The notes beneath the pieces are model-generated. The model searched no databases. It had not been told where the DNA came from and saw nothing but the letters and a program-made list of their open reading frames with translations. Made by a program: the position numbers and the translations under genes. This document shows, piece after piece, positions 15,985-25,699 of a stretch of DNA of 64,000 bases. The stretch is from Yoonia rosea (GTDB lineage: Bacteria > Pseudomonadota > Alphaproteobacteria > Rhodobacterales > Rhodobacteraceae). The stretch lies in assembly GCF_900156505.1 (NCBI RefSeq), contig NZ_FTPR01000001.1, positions 1,240,001-1,304,000 of the forward strand, in the 5' to 3' direction. Position 1 is the first letter of the stretch. The number at the start of each line of letters is the position of its first letter.

Positions 15985-17760
15985 ATGCAGGATCAACTGA
16001 CACAGATATTTGTACTCCTTGGCATCGTCTTCGCGCTGCTTGTCTGGGGGCGTATCCGATACGATCTGGTCGCGTTCGGCGCTCTGATCATTGGGGCAAC
16101 AATCGGCCTTGTGCCCACCGAAGATGTCTTTTCGGGGTTCGGGCACGCGGCCGTGGCGATTATTGCCCTGGTTCTGATTGTCAGCCGCGGGCTGTCATCA
16201 TCCGGGGCGGTGGAACTGATTGCATCGCGGCTGATCAACCCTGACCGGCCCGTCCAGTTGCATATCGCTGTTATCGGCGCGCTGGCTGCGGGATTGTCGG
16301 CCATCGTCAATAATGTGGCCGCGCTCGCACTTCTTATGCCGCTTGACGTTGAAGCCGCAAAGAAGGCCAAGCGTGCAGCGGGGCAAACGCTGATGCCGCT
16401 GTCTTTTGCGACCATTCTGGGCGGGATGATTACATTGATCGGGACGCCACCCAATATTGTCATATCCGAATACCGGCAAACTGCCTTGGGCGAACCTTAC
16501 GGGATGTTTGATTTTGCCCCTGTCGGCCTTGCTGTGGCGATAACGGGCATTGCGTTTGTATCGCTGTTCGGGTGGCGGCTCTTGCCGTCGCGTACCTCGG
16601 TCATGGACCAGAAAAAGGACGTCGGCCAGGGACGTTATGTGGCGGAACTGCGGATCGGCGAACAATCCTTGGAAGAGGGAATGTTGGTCGCTGATCTTTA
16701 CCCCAAAGCGAATGACGCTGACGTCAATATTCTTGGCCTGATCCGGCGCGGCAAACGCATCCGCGGTCTTGCGCGACGTGTTGAATTACAGGCGGGTGAT
16801 TTTCTTGTGGTCGAAGGGGACCCAAAGGCAATCGAGGCCTTCATGGGTCAGGCTGGGCTTGATTTTGCAGGATCCGAAAAGCACGAAGGCGGCGTGGTTG
16901 CACCCGGTCTCACGCTGACCGAGGCCATCGTGCCCGAAGGGGCGCGGATTGACGGGCGCACGGCACGCAGCCTGAATTTATTGCAACGTCACGCGGTTAC
17001 CCTGTTGGGTGTGGCGCGGGGCGGGCGGAATTTTCAGGACCGTGTGCGCCTTTTGCCGATCCGTGCGGGTGATGTGCTGCTGCTTCTGGGGCCACCGGAC
17101 CGCGTGGCGGACGCCATTGACTGGCTTGGCGTATTCCCTCTTGAAGGACGCCAGACCGAGGTTGTCCAGCGCAGCAAAGCGGGCCTGTCCATTGGGGTCT
17201 TTCTGGCCGCTGTCGGATTGGCGGTTTTGGGACTCGTGCCTTTATCGGTCGCGCTGGGGGGCGCTGTGATCGCCTATGTCGCGTTCGGCCTTGTCAGCGC
17301 GCGCGAGGTCTATGCGTCGGTCGAGTGGAAAGTCATCGTCCTGCTGGCCAGCCTGATCCCGCTGGCAGAGGCGTTCGACCATTTCGGTGGTGCCGATCTG
17401 ATCGCAAGAGAGATCGTCAGCCTGAGCGCAGGATACCCCGCGTGGGTGTCGCTTGTCGCGCTGATGATCGTGACCATGACCCTGTCTGATTTCCTGAACA
17501 ATGTCGCAACCACTTTGATTGCCGCCCCGATCTCGATGTCAATCGCGACGGCGACGGACACAAACCCTGATACATACTTGATGACCGTTGCGGTGGCTGC
17601 GTCCTGCGCGTTCCTCACACCCATCGGGCACAAGAACAACACCCTTATTCTGGGCCCGGGCGGGTATCGTTTCGGCGACTACTGGCGCCTCGGCCTGCCG
17701 CTGGAAATCATAGTAATCTGCGTTGCGGTGCCGACGATCCTTGTCGTCTGGCCTTTGTGA
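15985..17760 (+). CDS. SLC13/DASS family permease with two TrkA-C domains
   Basis: This 591-residue inner-membrane protein has a central soluble block. Two TrkA-C (RCK C-terminal) domains occupy about residues 215-390 (GEQSLEEGMLVADLYP, then DGRTARSLNLLQRHAVTLLG) between the N- and C-terminal membrane bundles. Conserved transporter segments include SAIVNNVAALALLMP and GTPPNIVIS in the first half and SDFLNNVATTLIAAP and LTPIGHKNNTLILGPGGY in the second, the paired re-entrant helix-tip motifs of the family. Relatives move sulfate, di- or tricarboxylates. It stands alone, with convergent transcription from the downstream MFS gene. The substrate is unknown. Confidence 0.9.
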   Translation: MQDQLTQIFVLLGIVFALLVWGRIRYDLVAFGALIIGATIGLVPTEDVFSGFGHAAVAIIALVLIVSRGLSSSGAVELIASRLINPDRPVQLHIAVIGALAAGLSAIVNNVAALALLMPLDVEAAKKAKRAAGQTLMPLSFATILGGMITLIGTPPNIVISEYRQTALGEPYGMFDFAPVGLAVAITGIAFVSLFGWRLLPSRTSVMDQKKDVGQGRYVAELRIGEQSLEEGMLVADLYPKANDADVNILGLIRRGKRIRGLARRVELQAGDFLVVEGDPKAIEAFMGQAGLDFAGSEKHEGGVVAPGLTLTEAIVPEGARIDGRTARSLNLLQRHAVTLLGVARGGRNFQDRVRLLPIRAGDVLLLLGPPDRVADAIDWLGVFPLEGRQTEVVQRSKAGLSIGVFLAAVGLAVLGLVPLSVALGGAVIAYVAFGLVSAREVYASVEWKVIVLLASLIPLAEAFDHFGGADLIAREIVSLSAGYPAWVSLVALMIVTMTLSDFLNNVATTLIAAPISMSIATATDTNPDTYLMTVAVAASCAFLTPIGHKNNTLILGPGGYRFGDYWRLGLPLEIIVICVAVPTILVVWPL

Positions 17761-17829
17761 TCAAGGGCAATTTCCGGTCGTGCCGATCACCCTGCTCCCC
17801 GCAGGTTCGCGGATCGTTATTGCGCCGAC

Positions 17830-19044
17830 CTAACGCTTGCGGTCCGGACGTTTGGGATCAAGCCGGAAAATTAGCGGAACAATAGCGATGACGCAGACCG
17901 CCGCCACAAGGAAGGGCGCACCCGGCAGATAGAGCCCCTCCTCATTGACTGATCGTTCAAACACACCTGTCAGAAACAGCGGCGCCGTGACGGCCGCGAC
18001 AGATGACAAAGAGGCGATCACACCCTGCACCAGCCCTTGCTGGTCCTCGTCCACCCGATTGGCAGCGAAAGCGGTAATCAAAGGGGGAGCCATATCCGAC
18101 AAAGCGGCAATGGGCAGGAACAAGAACACAGCCCAGACCGCCGTTGTTGCGCCGAACCCCACCAGTCCGATGATGGCGGCGGCTGTTGCGATCAGCAGTG
18201 TCTGGTAGTCACCATAGCGTCCCGTCAGACGCGGCAGAATACCCGCCTGCACGAGTGCGATCAGAATACCATATCCCGACAGCGTCAGCCCGATGGTGAA
18301 ACCGTCCCAGCTGAACACCTCGCGCCCCCAGAACGCCCAGAGCGTCGGGTAGACCATATTGGCAAACTCGAACACAAAGATACAAACCAGTGGCACGGCG
18401 AGCCCCGGAATAAGAAAGGCACGCGTAATGGTGCCGAAGGGGTTCAGATCACGCCGCCCGAAGGGACGCCGGTTTTCGGGCTTGAGCGATTCTGGCAACA
18501 GGAAGAACCCAAACGCCACATTGAGTGCCGACAAACCGGCTGCGATCCAGAACGGCGCAGTGATGTGCCACCCCGATGCCAAACCGCCCAGTGCGGGGCC
18601 CATGACAAACCCCACACCGAAAGCGGCGCCGATCATCCCAAAGGCCGCCCCCCGCTCCTCGGGTTTTGCAATATCCGCGATATAGGCTGTGGCCGTGATA
18701 TAGGTCGCACCCGCCATCCCAGCGAGGACACGCCCCACAAGCAAAACCCAATAGGTCCCTGCCAGCGCCATGATCACGTAATCGATGGTCAGCGTCACCA
18801 ATGCGAAAATCAGGACCGGCCTGCGGCCATAAGCATCTGACAAGCTGCCGACAATGGGGCCGAAAAGAAACATGGCAGCCGCATAGGCCGACATCATGAC
18901 ACCGCCCAATACCGCGCCCTCGGCAGTGCTGGTGGCGCCGACACGGTCCATCAGGTCGGGCAAAATGGGAAAAACGATACCCACCCCGATGGCATCAATC
19001 ACAAGCGTCATCAGAATGAAAAGAAAGGGGCCGTTCAACTTCAT
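17830..19044 (-). CDS. TCR/Tet family MFS efflux transporter
   Basis: This 404-residue protein has twelve predicted membrane segments. It opens LFILMTLVIDAIGVGIVFPILP and carries loop motif GSLSDAYGRRPVL between helices 2 and 3, the typical TetA-like signature. Helix 5 has GFVMGPALGG (motif C, usual in drug/proton antiporters). No TetR-type repressor is adjacent, so it may be a general drug or metabolite exporter rather than a true tetracycline determinant. Its 3' end meets the SLC13 gene tail to tail; a small dyad CCTGC/GCAGG lies between them at 17791-17805. Confidence 0.88.
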   Translation of the reverse strand: MKLNGPFLFILMTLVIDAIGVGIVFPILPDLMDRVGATSTAEGAVLGGVMMSAYAAAMFLFGPIVGSLSDAYGRRPVLIFALVTLTIDYVIMALAGTYWVLLVGRVLAGMAGATYITATAYIADIAKPEERGAAFGMIGAAFGVGFVMGPALGGLASGWHITAPFWIAAGLSALNVAFGFFLLPESLKPENRRPFGRRDLNPFGTITRAFLIPGLAVPLVCIFVFEFANMVYPTLWAFWGREVFSWDGFTIGLTLSGYGILIALVQAGILPRLTGRYGDYQTLLIATAAAIIGLVGFGATTAVWAVFLFLPIAALSDMAPPLITAFAANRVDEDQQGLVQGVIASLSSVAAVTAPLFLTGVFERSVNEEGLYLPGAPFLVAAVCVIAIVPLIFRLDPKRPDRKR

Positions 19045-19120
19045 GCCATACCGGACACGTTAAACGCGAGTGAGGCAACCCGTAAAACGTAAATCTGCCA
19101 AAAAGAGAGGGATGTTCCGG

Positions 19121-19837
19121 TCACGCTGTGGCGGGGGACACATCCGAAATCAGGATATACCCTGCGCCATAGATCGTCTTGATGATCTTGGGGTCTTTGG
19201 TGCTGTCCTTGAGCTTGGCGCGCAGGCGGGACAGGCGCACATCAATCGCACGGTCAAAGGATTCCGCGTCGCTTTTTTCGTTCAACTCGTCACGCAATTG
19301 ATCGCGGGTGATTAACCTGTTGGGACGGGTCAGGAAGATGCGTAGCAGCATCGCCTCGCTGGCCGACACCCGCGTGCTGTTGCCGTCTGCGTCGATCAGA
19401 TTGAATTGCGCAAAATCTATCGTCCAACCTGAAAACGTCAGCTTCTCGGCCTCATTCTTGGCGGTTGTCGGGGCCTTGCGCCGCAAGAGTGCACGCACCC
19501 TTGCGATAACTTCACGTATCTCGAAAGGCTTGGCGAGATAATCATCCGCCCCCAGTTCAAGGCCGACGATTTTGTCTTGCAGGGTCGAACGGCCCGAAAT
19601 CACCAAGGTGGCCGTCGCGCTGTTGGCCAAAGCCGCAACTATGCTCAGGCCATCCTTGTCCGGCAGGCCCAGATCGACGACGCAGACTTCGGGCTGCTTG
19701 GTGGCGAGCGCGCGTTCAAAATCCGCAGCGCGGGCAAAGCTTTGTGTGGTGAAACCCGCATCGGTCAACGCCGCCGACAACATATGCCGGATATCGGGGT
19801 TGTCGTCGATGATGGCGACATAGCCTTGCGTGCTCAT
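19121..19837 (-). CDS. OmpR-type response regulator
   Basis: This 238-residue two-domain regulator has a receiver domain with acidic pair DD near residue 11, phospho-acceptor Asp in VVDLGLPDKDG, the conserved Ser in VISGRS and Lys in LAKPFE. A winged-helix DNA-binding domain follows from about residue 130 (RLITRDQLRDEL and VRLSRLRAKLK, ending IKTIYGAGYIL). It overlaps the kinase gene by an ATGA junction (19834-19837), so the two are co-translated partners. The likely targets are the divergent acyl-CoA ligase/ABC genes starting at 21878. Confidence 0.93.
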   Translation of the reverse strand: MSTQGYVAIIDDNPDIRHMLSAALTDAGFTTQSFARAADFERALATKQPEVCVVDLGLPDKDGLSIVAALANSATATLVISGRSTLQDKIVGLELGADDYLAKPFEIREVIARVRALLRRKAPTTAKNEAEKLTFSGWTIDFAQFNLIDADGNSTRVSASEAMLLRIFLTRPNRLITRDQLRDELNEKSDAESFDRAIDVRLSRLRAKLKDSTKDPKIIKTIYGAGYILISDVSPATA

Positions 19838-21747
19838 GTACTTGCCCTCAAAAATGCGGCCTCGAATGTGGCGAAATCGAACGGTTTTGGCAGGACGGGA
19901 TGCGCGGCTTTGGCCTTTTGATGCAGGGCGTCTGACGGCGGCAATCCGGTTACGATCAGCACCGGCACTCCGGACGGCACGGTCGCCGCAACATCAAGCC
20001 CTGATCCCTCACCGATCGCAAGGTCGGTCACGACATGTGTCAGACCCTCAAGCGACATCAGCTTTTGCGCCTCTTCCACCGAGGCAGCCTCAACCACCGC
20101 ATGCCCAGAGCGGCGCAGGAAATTGCGCATGGTCTGGCGCACATCAAGCGTGTCGTCCACCAAAAGCACCAGTCCCGCCTCAACAGTGCGGGCGGGTGTG
20201 TAGGGAATCCGCAACGTCACGACAGCGCCACCCGAGGCATGATTGCGCAGGCGCACAGTGCCACCACTCGATTTGGCGAAATCAAATGCGGTTGTCAGAC
20301 CCAGACCGCGCCCGATCTTGCCGCTTTTGGTGGAATAGAACGGGGCCAGCGCATTGGCGAGCGCGTCTTCGGAAAACCCCGGACCATTATCTGCAACAAT
20401 GATTTCCAGCATCCCGTCCGCTGCCCGATGCATGCGCGTGGTGATCATCGCGGGCCCATCCTGCGCCTCGGCGGCATTGAGAACAAGGTTCAGAATGGCA
20501 TCCTGCGCAAAGCCGGGATCAAAGGTCAGGCGCGCATCGGGAATATCATAAGTGATCTTCAGCACCGCATCATCAGGCACGGCCGCGCGTGCCAATTGCA
20601 GCACATCAGCGACAAAATCGGCAACCTTGACGGACACCGGATTGAGGCTGCGATGTGCTTCGATCCTTGAGAGATTTTCAATCAACTCACCGCCGCGCTT
20701 CGCCGCAGAATTGATCGTCGCAGAGACCTCGGCCAGGGCCGGATGCAGTGACGCCAACTCATCCAGCTTGGCCTGTTGCCCCAGAATGATCGTCAGAAGG
20801 TTGGCAAAATCATGGGCCATCCCGCTGGTCAGCTGGGTGGCCAGTTCCTTGCGCCGCGCATGGGCAAGGGCCGCACGGGCCGAGACTTCTTCGGTCACAT
20901 CAACTGTCAGAATATAGGCCCCCTGAACAGAGCCATCCCCTGCCATGTCGGGGGTCATCGCAAGACGCATGAAACGTCCCGAGGCCTCGTCACGAATTTC
21001 CGATGTGGTCGGTTTGCCTTGCAAGACTCGCGCAAATTGCGGGGCAACCTGCGCCCAGACAAAGGGGCCTAGCACATTTTCAAACGACTGCCCGACAATC
21101 TTGCGCTCGCCCACAGGCAGGATCGTGGGCAGATTGCCGTTGGAGTGCGTATAGACCCCTGCCGCATTCACATGCGCGATATGGCCCGGTGTCATCGTGT
21201 TCATCAGTGCCAGATGTTCGCGACTGTCCGTGACCTCTTGCTTGGCCACTTCCAGCGCATTCACTGTGGCCGACAAGGCCCTGTTGGCCAGCGCAAGATC
21301 CTCGGAGCGTTGCAATAGTTTTTCGGAAAGCGTTTCGGTATGTGAGCGAAAGAAATCCTCTTGCCGTTTGGTTTCGGTGATATCCGTGTAGACGGAAATC
21401 CAGCCACCCTGCTGGAATGGGCTGCCCTCGACCGAGATGGCCGTGCCGTTTGAACGCGTGCGTTCGAAATAATGCGGCTCGAACGTAAAGGCGAGACGGA
21501 CCTTCTCATCAACAAAAGCGTCTACATCGTCGACAGTGCCATACTCGCCCTGTTCCGTCAGATACCTGACAATGTCACGAAACTCCGCACCGGGTGCTAC
21601 GAGGCGATCGGGCAAGGAAAACATCTGCTGAAATCGGCGGTTGGCGACAACAAGGCGCAGTTCCTCGTCATGCAAGGAAATCGCCTGTTTGATCAGGTTC
21701 AGCCCCGACAGGATCATGTCGTGGCGCGATATGTCGGTCACTCCCAT
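19834..21747 (-). CDS. Hybrid PAS histidine kinase with C-terminal receiver
   Basis: This protein of about 637 residues has no convincing membrane segment if it starts at the ATG at 21745-21747 (MGVTDISRHD). The longer frame upstream is hydrophobic but not family-like. Two PAS domains lie in the first half (ISLHDEELRLVVANRRF; then VNAAGVYTHSNGN), separated by a coiled-coil-like helix. The kinase core has the H-box GMAHDFANLL, N-box LNLVLNAAEA, DNGPGFS and GRGLGLT. A receiver domain follows with acceptor Asp in VTDLAIGEG and Lys in LPKPFD. It is probably a cytoplasmic sensor feeding the OmpR-type regulator encoded next. Confidence 0.9.
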   Translation of the reverse strand: MGVTDISRHDMILSGLNLIKQAISLHDEELRLVVANRRFQQMFSLPDRLVAPGAEFRDIVRYLTEQGEYGTVDDVDAFVDEKVRLAFTFEPHYFERTRSNGTAISVEGSPFQQGGWISVYTDITETKRQEDFFRSHTETLSEKLLQRSEDLALANRALSATVNALEVAKQEVTDSREHLALMNTMTPGHIAHVNAAGVYTHSNGNLPTILPVGERKIVGQSFENVLGPFVWAQVAPQFARVLQGKPTTSEIRDEASGRFMRLAMTPDMAGDGSVQGAYILTVDVTEEVSARAALAHARRKELATQLTSGMAHDFANLLTIILGQQAKLDELASLHPALAEVSATINSAAKRGGELIENLSRIEAHRSLNPVSVKVADFVADVLQLARAAVPDDAVLKITYDIPDARLTFDPGFAQDAILNLVLNAAEAQDGPAMITTRMHRAADGMLEIIVADNGPGFSEDALANALAPFYSTKSGKIGRGLGLTTAFDFAKSSGGTVRLRNHASGGAVVTLRIPYTPARTVEAGLVLLVDDTLDVRQTMRNFLRRSGHAVVEAASVEEAQKLMSLEGLTHVVTDLAIGEGSGLDVAATVPSGVPVLIVTGLPPSDALHQKAKAAHPVLPKPFDFATFEAAFLRAST

Positions 21748-21877
21748 GGCGGAATTTCTAGCAGCAAAGCCTTGCAATGTGACAGCGGAAAGCGCGCTGT
21801 AAGAATTCGTTAGGATTAAGAAGAAAACTAGCAAGGATCACAGATTACCCCTAGTCTCGTCAGAAGGGGGGAATTTC
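21748..21877. promoter_or_regulatory. Divergent promoter region, kinase versus acyl-CoA ligase operon
   Basis: The 130 bases between the two divergent starts must hold both promoters. A GGGGGG ribosome site lies seven bases before the ligase ATG, and a CCCC/GGGG dyad sits just upstream of it. I see no clear direct-repeat binding site for the OmpR-type regulator. Confidence 0.4.
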
Positions 21878-23827
21878 ATGACAACAGACGTGTCGCGTGA
21901 TGCACCACAGTCCGTGCCGGCCTTGCTGGCCCGTAACGTTGCCCGGTTTCCCGACAAACCCGCCTTTCGTGAAAAAGAATTCGGTATCTGGCAAAGCTGG
22001 ACATGGGCCGAAACAGCTAAAGAAATTGATGCCTTTGCCCTTGGGCTTCTGACCCTAGGGGCCAGCGAGGGTGACCATATCGCCATCGTCGGGCGCAACC
22101 GCCCTGCCCTTTACTGGGCGATGGTCGCAGCACAAAAAGTGGGCTGCATTCCTGTTCCCCTCTACCAAGATGCCGCCGCAGAAGAAATCGCCTATGCTCT
22201 GAACCACTGCGGCGCGCGCTATGCTGTGGTCGGTGATCAGGAACAGGTGGACAAGATCGCCGATGTCCGCGCCGAGGTGGCAGCGCTTGAGCATGTGATC
22301 TATCTCGATGGGCGCGGACTGCGCAAATACGACCACAGCCATATGACATCTTACGCCGAGATTGCCGCCAAAGGCGGTGATCGCGCCGAGATGGCGCGCC
22401 GGACAGATGCCCTGACCTACGATCATACCAGCGTGATGCTTTATACCTCTGGCACCACGGGGCGCCCGAAGGGGGTGGTGCTGTCCAATCGCAATGTGAT
22501 TGAGACCGCCAAGAATTCCTCCGAGTTTGATCATCTCCTGCCCACAGACGAAGTTCTCGCTTATTTACCAATGGCTTGGGTCGGGGATTTCATCTTTTCG
22601 GTCGGGCAGGCCATGTGGACCGGTTTCTGCGTCAACTGCCCCGAGAGCGAGCACACCATGCTGACCGATCTGCGCGAAATCGGGCCCACTTATTTCTTTG
22701 CTCCGCCCCGTGTGTTCGAGAACCAGCTGACCTCGGTCATGATCCGGATGGAGGACGCGGGCCGGTTCAAAAAGTGGTTGTTTGATCATTTTATGCGCGT
22801 TGCGCGGCGGGTTGGGCCCGCCTTGCTGGATGGCAAACCTGTCAGCCTTGCCGACAGGGTCTCCTATGCGCTTGGCAACATTCTGGTCTATGGCCCGCTG
22901 AAGAACACGCTGGGTCTGAGCCGTATTCGCATCGGGTATACCGCTGGCGAGGCGATTGGCCCCGAAATTTTCGATTTCTATCGCGCGTTGGGGATCAACC
23001 TCAAACAGCTTTACGGCCAGACCGAAGCGACCGTCTATATCACCCAGCAACCCGATGGCGAGGTGCGCTCGGATACCGTTGGCGTGCCCTCACCCGGTGT
23101 CGAGTTGAAGATCGCGGACAATGGCGAGGTATTTTACCGCTCACCCGGTGTATTCGTGGAATACTACAAGAACGCGGAAAGCACCGCATCAACCAAAGAT
23201 GCCGAAGGTTGGGTCGCCACAGGCGATGCGGGCTTTATCGAGGAAGGCACAGGGCATCTGCGCATCATCGACCGCGCCAAGGACGTGGGCAAGATGGCGG
23301 ATGGATCACTTTTCGCGCCCAAGTATGTTGAAAATAAATTGAAATTCTATCCCAACATCCTTGAAGCCGTGGTCTTTGGCGCTGGCCGCGACCGCTGCTG
23401 CGCCTTTATCAACATTGACCTGACGGCGGTCGGCAACTGGGCCGAGCGCAACAATATCGCCTATTCCTCTTATCAGGAATTGTCCCAGCACCCGCGTGTG
23501 TTGGAGATGATCGACGGGCACGTGGCCGAGGTGAATGCCTCAGTGGCGCAGGATGAAATGCTGGCAGGTTGCCAGGTTCATCGGTTTTTGGTGCTGCACA
23601 AGGAACTGGACGCCGACGATGGCGAAATGACCCGCACCCGCAAAGTGCGCCGTGCCGTTGTGGGGCAGAAATTCGATGATCTTGTGAACGCCCTCTATAG
23701 CGATGCCGCCGAGATCTATACCGAGACCGAGGTCACCTATGAGGACGGCCGCAAAGGCAAGATCAAAGCGACGCTGAACATCCGCAATGCCATCGTCGCC
23801 CCGACAATGAAGGTGGCAGCGGAATGA
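21878..23827 (+). CDS. Long-chain acyl-CoA ligase (AMP-forming)
   Basis: This 649-residue adenylating enzyme of the long-chain fatty acyl-CoA synthetase (FadD15-like) group has the ATP loop LYTSGTTGRPKG, the Gly-rich motif YGQTEATVYITQ, the GDAGFIEEGTGHLRIIDR segment with the ATP-ribose Asp, and a late lysine region. It activates a carboxylic acid to its CoA thioester using ATP. The gene overlaps livG-like 23824 by ATGA and heads a Liv-type transporter operon. This suggests that the imported compound is a carboxylic acid captured as CoA ester on entry. The exact acid is unknown. Confidence 0.92.
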   Translation: MTTDVSRDAPQSVPALLARNVARFPDKPAFREKEFGIWQSWTWAETAKEIDAFALGLLTLGASEGDHIAIVGRNRPALYWAMVAAQKVGCIPVPLYQDAAAEEIAYALNHCGARYAVVGDQEQVDKIADVRAEVAALEHVIYLDGRGLRKYDHSHMTSYAEIAAKGGDRAEMARRTDALTYDHTSVMLYTSGTTGRPKGVVLSNRNVIETAKNSSEFDHLLPTDEVLAYLPMAWVGDFIFSVGQAMWTGFCVNCPESEHTMLTDLREIGPTYFFAPPRVFENQLTSVMIRMEDAGRFKKWLFDHFMRVARRVGPALLDGKPVSLADRVSYALGNILVYGPLKNTLGLSRIRIGYTAGEAIGPEIFDFYRALGINLKQLYGQTEATVYITQQPDGEVRSDTVGVPSPGVELKIADNGEVFYRSPGVFVEYYKNAESTASTKDAEGWVATGDAGFIEEGTGHLRIIDRAKDVGKMADGSLFAPKYVENKLKFYPNILEAVVFGAGRDRCCAFINIDLTAVGNWAERNNIAYSSYQELSQHPRVLEMIDGHVAEVNASVAQDEMLAGCQVHRFLVLHKELDADDGEMTRTRKVRRAVVGQKFDDLVNALYSDAAEIYTETEVTYEDGRKGKIKATLNIRNAIVAPTMKVAAE

Positions 23828-24642
23828 AAGATATGCTGACACCTTATGTGACCGAAGATGGCCGCCAGATTGGCGAAACCTTGATGGATATGCGCAATAT
23901 CACCCTGCGTTTCGGCGGGGTTGAGGCGATAAAAGATATTTCTTTCAATATCCAAGAAGGCGAAATTCGCGCGATTATTGGCCCCAACGGGGCTGGCAAA
24001 TCATCCATGCTGAATGTGATCTCGGGCTTTTATAACCCGCAGGAAGGCGAGGTATGGTTCCGCGGCAAGAAACGCCCGCCGATGAAACCGTTTCAGGTCG
24101 CCCGCCTTGGCATCGCCCGCACCTTCCAGAATATCGCACTGTTCGAGGGCATGTCTGTGCTGGACAACGTGATGACGGGCCGGCTGAACCACATGAACGC
24201 GGGCCTGTTTTCGCAGGCGCTCTGGAAGGGCCGCGCGGAACGTGAAGAGACCGAGAACCGCGAAGCCGTGGAACGGGTCATTGATTTTCTGGAAATTCAG
24301 GCGATCCGCAAGACACCCGTCGGCCGCCTGCCCTATGGTTTGAAAAAACGGGTCGAACTGGCCCGCGCGCTTGCGGCGGAACCCAAGCTGTTGCTGCTGG
24401 ATGAGCCGATGGCCGGCATGAACGTTGAGGAAAAAGAAGACATGAGCCGCTTTATTCTGGACGTGAACGATGAATTCGGCACCACGATTGCGCTGATCGA
24501 ACATGACATGGGTGTTGTGATGGACCTGTCAGACCGCGTCATCGTGATGGATTACGGCCGCAAGATCGGCGACGGCACACCCGACGAGGTGCGCAACAAT
24601 CAAGAGGTGATTGATGCTTATCTGGGGGTGGCACATGACTAA
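23824..24642 (+). CDS. Branched-chain-type ABC transporter ATPase (LivG-like)
   Basis: This 272-residue ATPase has Walker A GPNGAGKSSML, the LivG-type signature LPYGLKKRVELARAL, Walker B LLLLDEPMAGMN and switch His in IEHDMGVVM. The extended insert after Walker A is typical of the LivG subfamily of hydrophobic amino-acid/carboxylate importers. It pairs with LivF at 28215. It is translationally coupled to the CoA ligase upstream and separated by 14 bases from the LivH-type permease downstream. Confidence 0.93.
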   Translation: MKDMLTPYVTEDGRQIGETLMDMRNITLRFGGVEAIKDISFNIQEGEIRAIIGPNGAGKSSMLNVISGFYNPQEGEVWFRGKKRPPMKPFQVARLGIARTFQNIALFEGMSVLDNVMTGRLNHMNAGLFSQALWKGRAEREETENREAVERVIDFLEIQAIRKTPVGRLPYGLKKRVELARALAAEPKLLLLDEPMAGMNVEEKEDMSRFILDVNDEFGTTIALIEHDMGVVMDLSDRVIVMDYGRKIGDGTPDEVRNNQEVIDAYLGVAHD

Positions 24643-24656
24643 GGGGGGCGGTCGCG

Positions 24657-25652
24657 ATGTCAGCTGATTTTCTTTACGGCATAGAAGTTATCATCAACGG
24701 GCTGATGGCCGGTGTGCTTTATGCGCTGGTGGCGCTCGGCTTCGTTCTGATCTTCAAGGCATCCGGAATTTTCAACTATGCCCAAGGGGTTATGGCGCTT
24801 TTCGCAGCGCTCACGCTGGTCGGCATCATGGAAGGCGAAGTGCCTTTTTCGCATCTGATCAACGCAGTCTTTGGCACGGACATTCATCATTTCGGGTGGG
24901 AGGTCCCCGCCCTTTTGGCGATCCTGTTGACGCTGGTGGTGATGATCTTCTTTGCCTGGGCTGTGCAGCATTTCGTGTTCCGGCATCTCGTCGGGCAGGA
25001 ACCGATCATCCTGTTCATGGCAACCATCGGTCTGGCCTATTTCCTTGAAGGTGTGGGCGATCTGATGTGGGGCTCTGACATCAAGACGCTGGCGCTTGGC
25101 CTGCCACAGGGCGGATCGCTCTGGGTCGAGGATATGACCTCGGGCCTGGGCGGCGATGATTTCTACGGCTTCTTTATCGACAAGCTCGACATGGTGGCGA
25201 CGGTCGTGGCGATTGTGCTGGTGACCGGCCTGATCCTCTTTGCGCAATACACCAAACAAGGCCGTGCGATGCGTGCGGTGGCCGATGATCATCAGGCGGC
25301 ATTGTCGGTGGGCATTTCACTCAACTTCATCTGGGTGCTGGTCTGGTCGCTCGCGGGGCTTGTGGCGCTTGTCGCTGGTGTCATGTGGGGTGCGAAATCC
25401 GGCGTGCAGTTCTCGCTGTCCCTGATCGCGCTGAAGGCGCTGCCGGTGCTGATGCTGGGCGGGTTCACCTCGATCCCCGGCGCGATTGTCGGCGGCCTGA
25501 TTATCGGGGTCGGCGAGAAGCTCTTTGAATACATGATCGGCCCGATGGTGGGTGGTGCGACCGAGAACTGGTTCGCCTACGTGCTTGCGCTGATCTTTCT
25601 GGTGTTCCGCCCGCAAGGCCTGTTCGGGGAGAAGATCATTGAGAGGGTTTGA
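24657..25652 (+). CDS. Branched-chain-type ABC permease (LivH-like)
   Basis: This 331-residue membrane protein has LMAGVLYALVALGFVLIFKASG at its start and FNYAQGVMALFAA shortly after, the standard LivH opening. LMLGGFTSIPGAIVGGLIIG marks the conserved cytoplasmic loop facing the ATPase. About eight to nine membrane helices are visible. It is a little longer than E. coli LivH, with an extra segment around 80-100 (FGTDIHHFGWEVP). A strong GGGGGG ribosome site precedes it. Confidence 0.92.
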   Translation: MSADFLYGIEVIINGLMAGVLYALVALGFVLIFKASGIFNYAQGVMALFAALTLVGIMEGEVPFSHLINAVFGTDIHHFGWEVPALLAILLTLVVMIFFAWAVQHFVFRHLVGQEPIILFMATIGLAYFLEGVGDLMWGSDIKTLALGLPQGGSLWVEDMTSGLGGDDFYGFFIDKLDMVATVVAIVLVTGLILFAQYTKQGRAMRAVADDHQAALSVGISLNFIWVLVWSLAGLVALVAGVMWGAKSGVQFSLSLIALKALPVLMLGGFTSIPGAIVGGLIIGVGEKLFEYMIGPMVGGATENWFAYVLALIFLVFRPQGLFGEKIIERV

Positions 25653-25699
25653 TCCACGCATGGCCCACAAGCCAAATTTGACCAAACGGGAGGCCCAGC

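Noticed and set aside
17830..19044. Calling the MFS gene a tetracycline-resistance determinant
   Set aside because: It has Tet-type motifs, but there is no adjacent repressor or mobile context, and many chromosomal relatives have other substrates.
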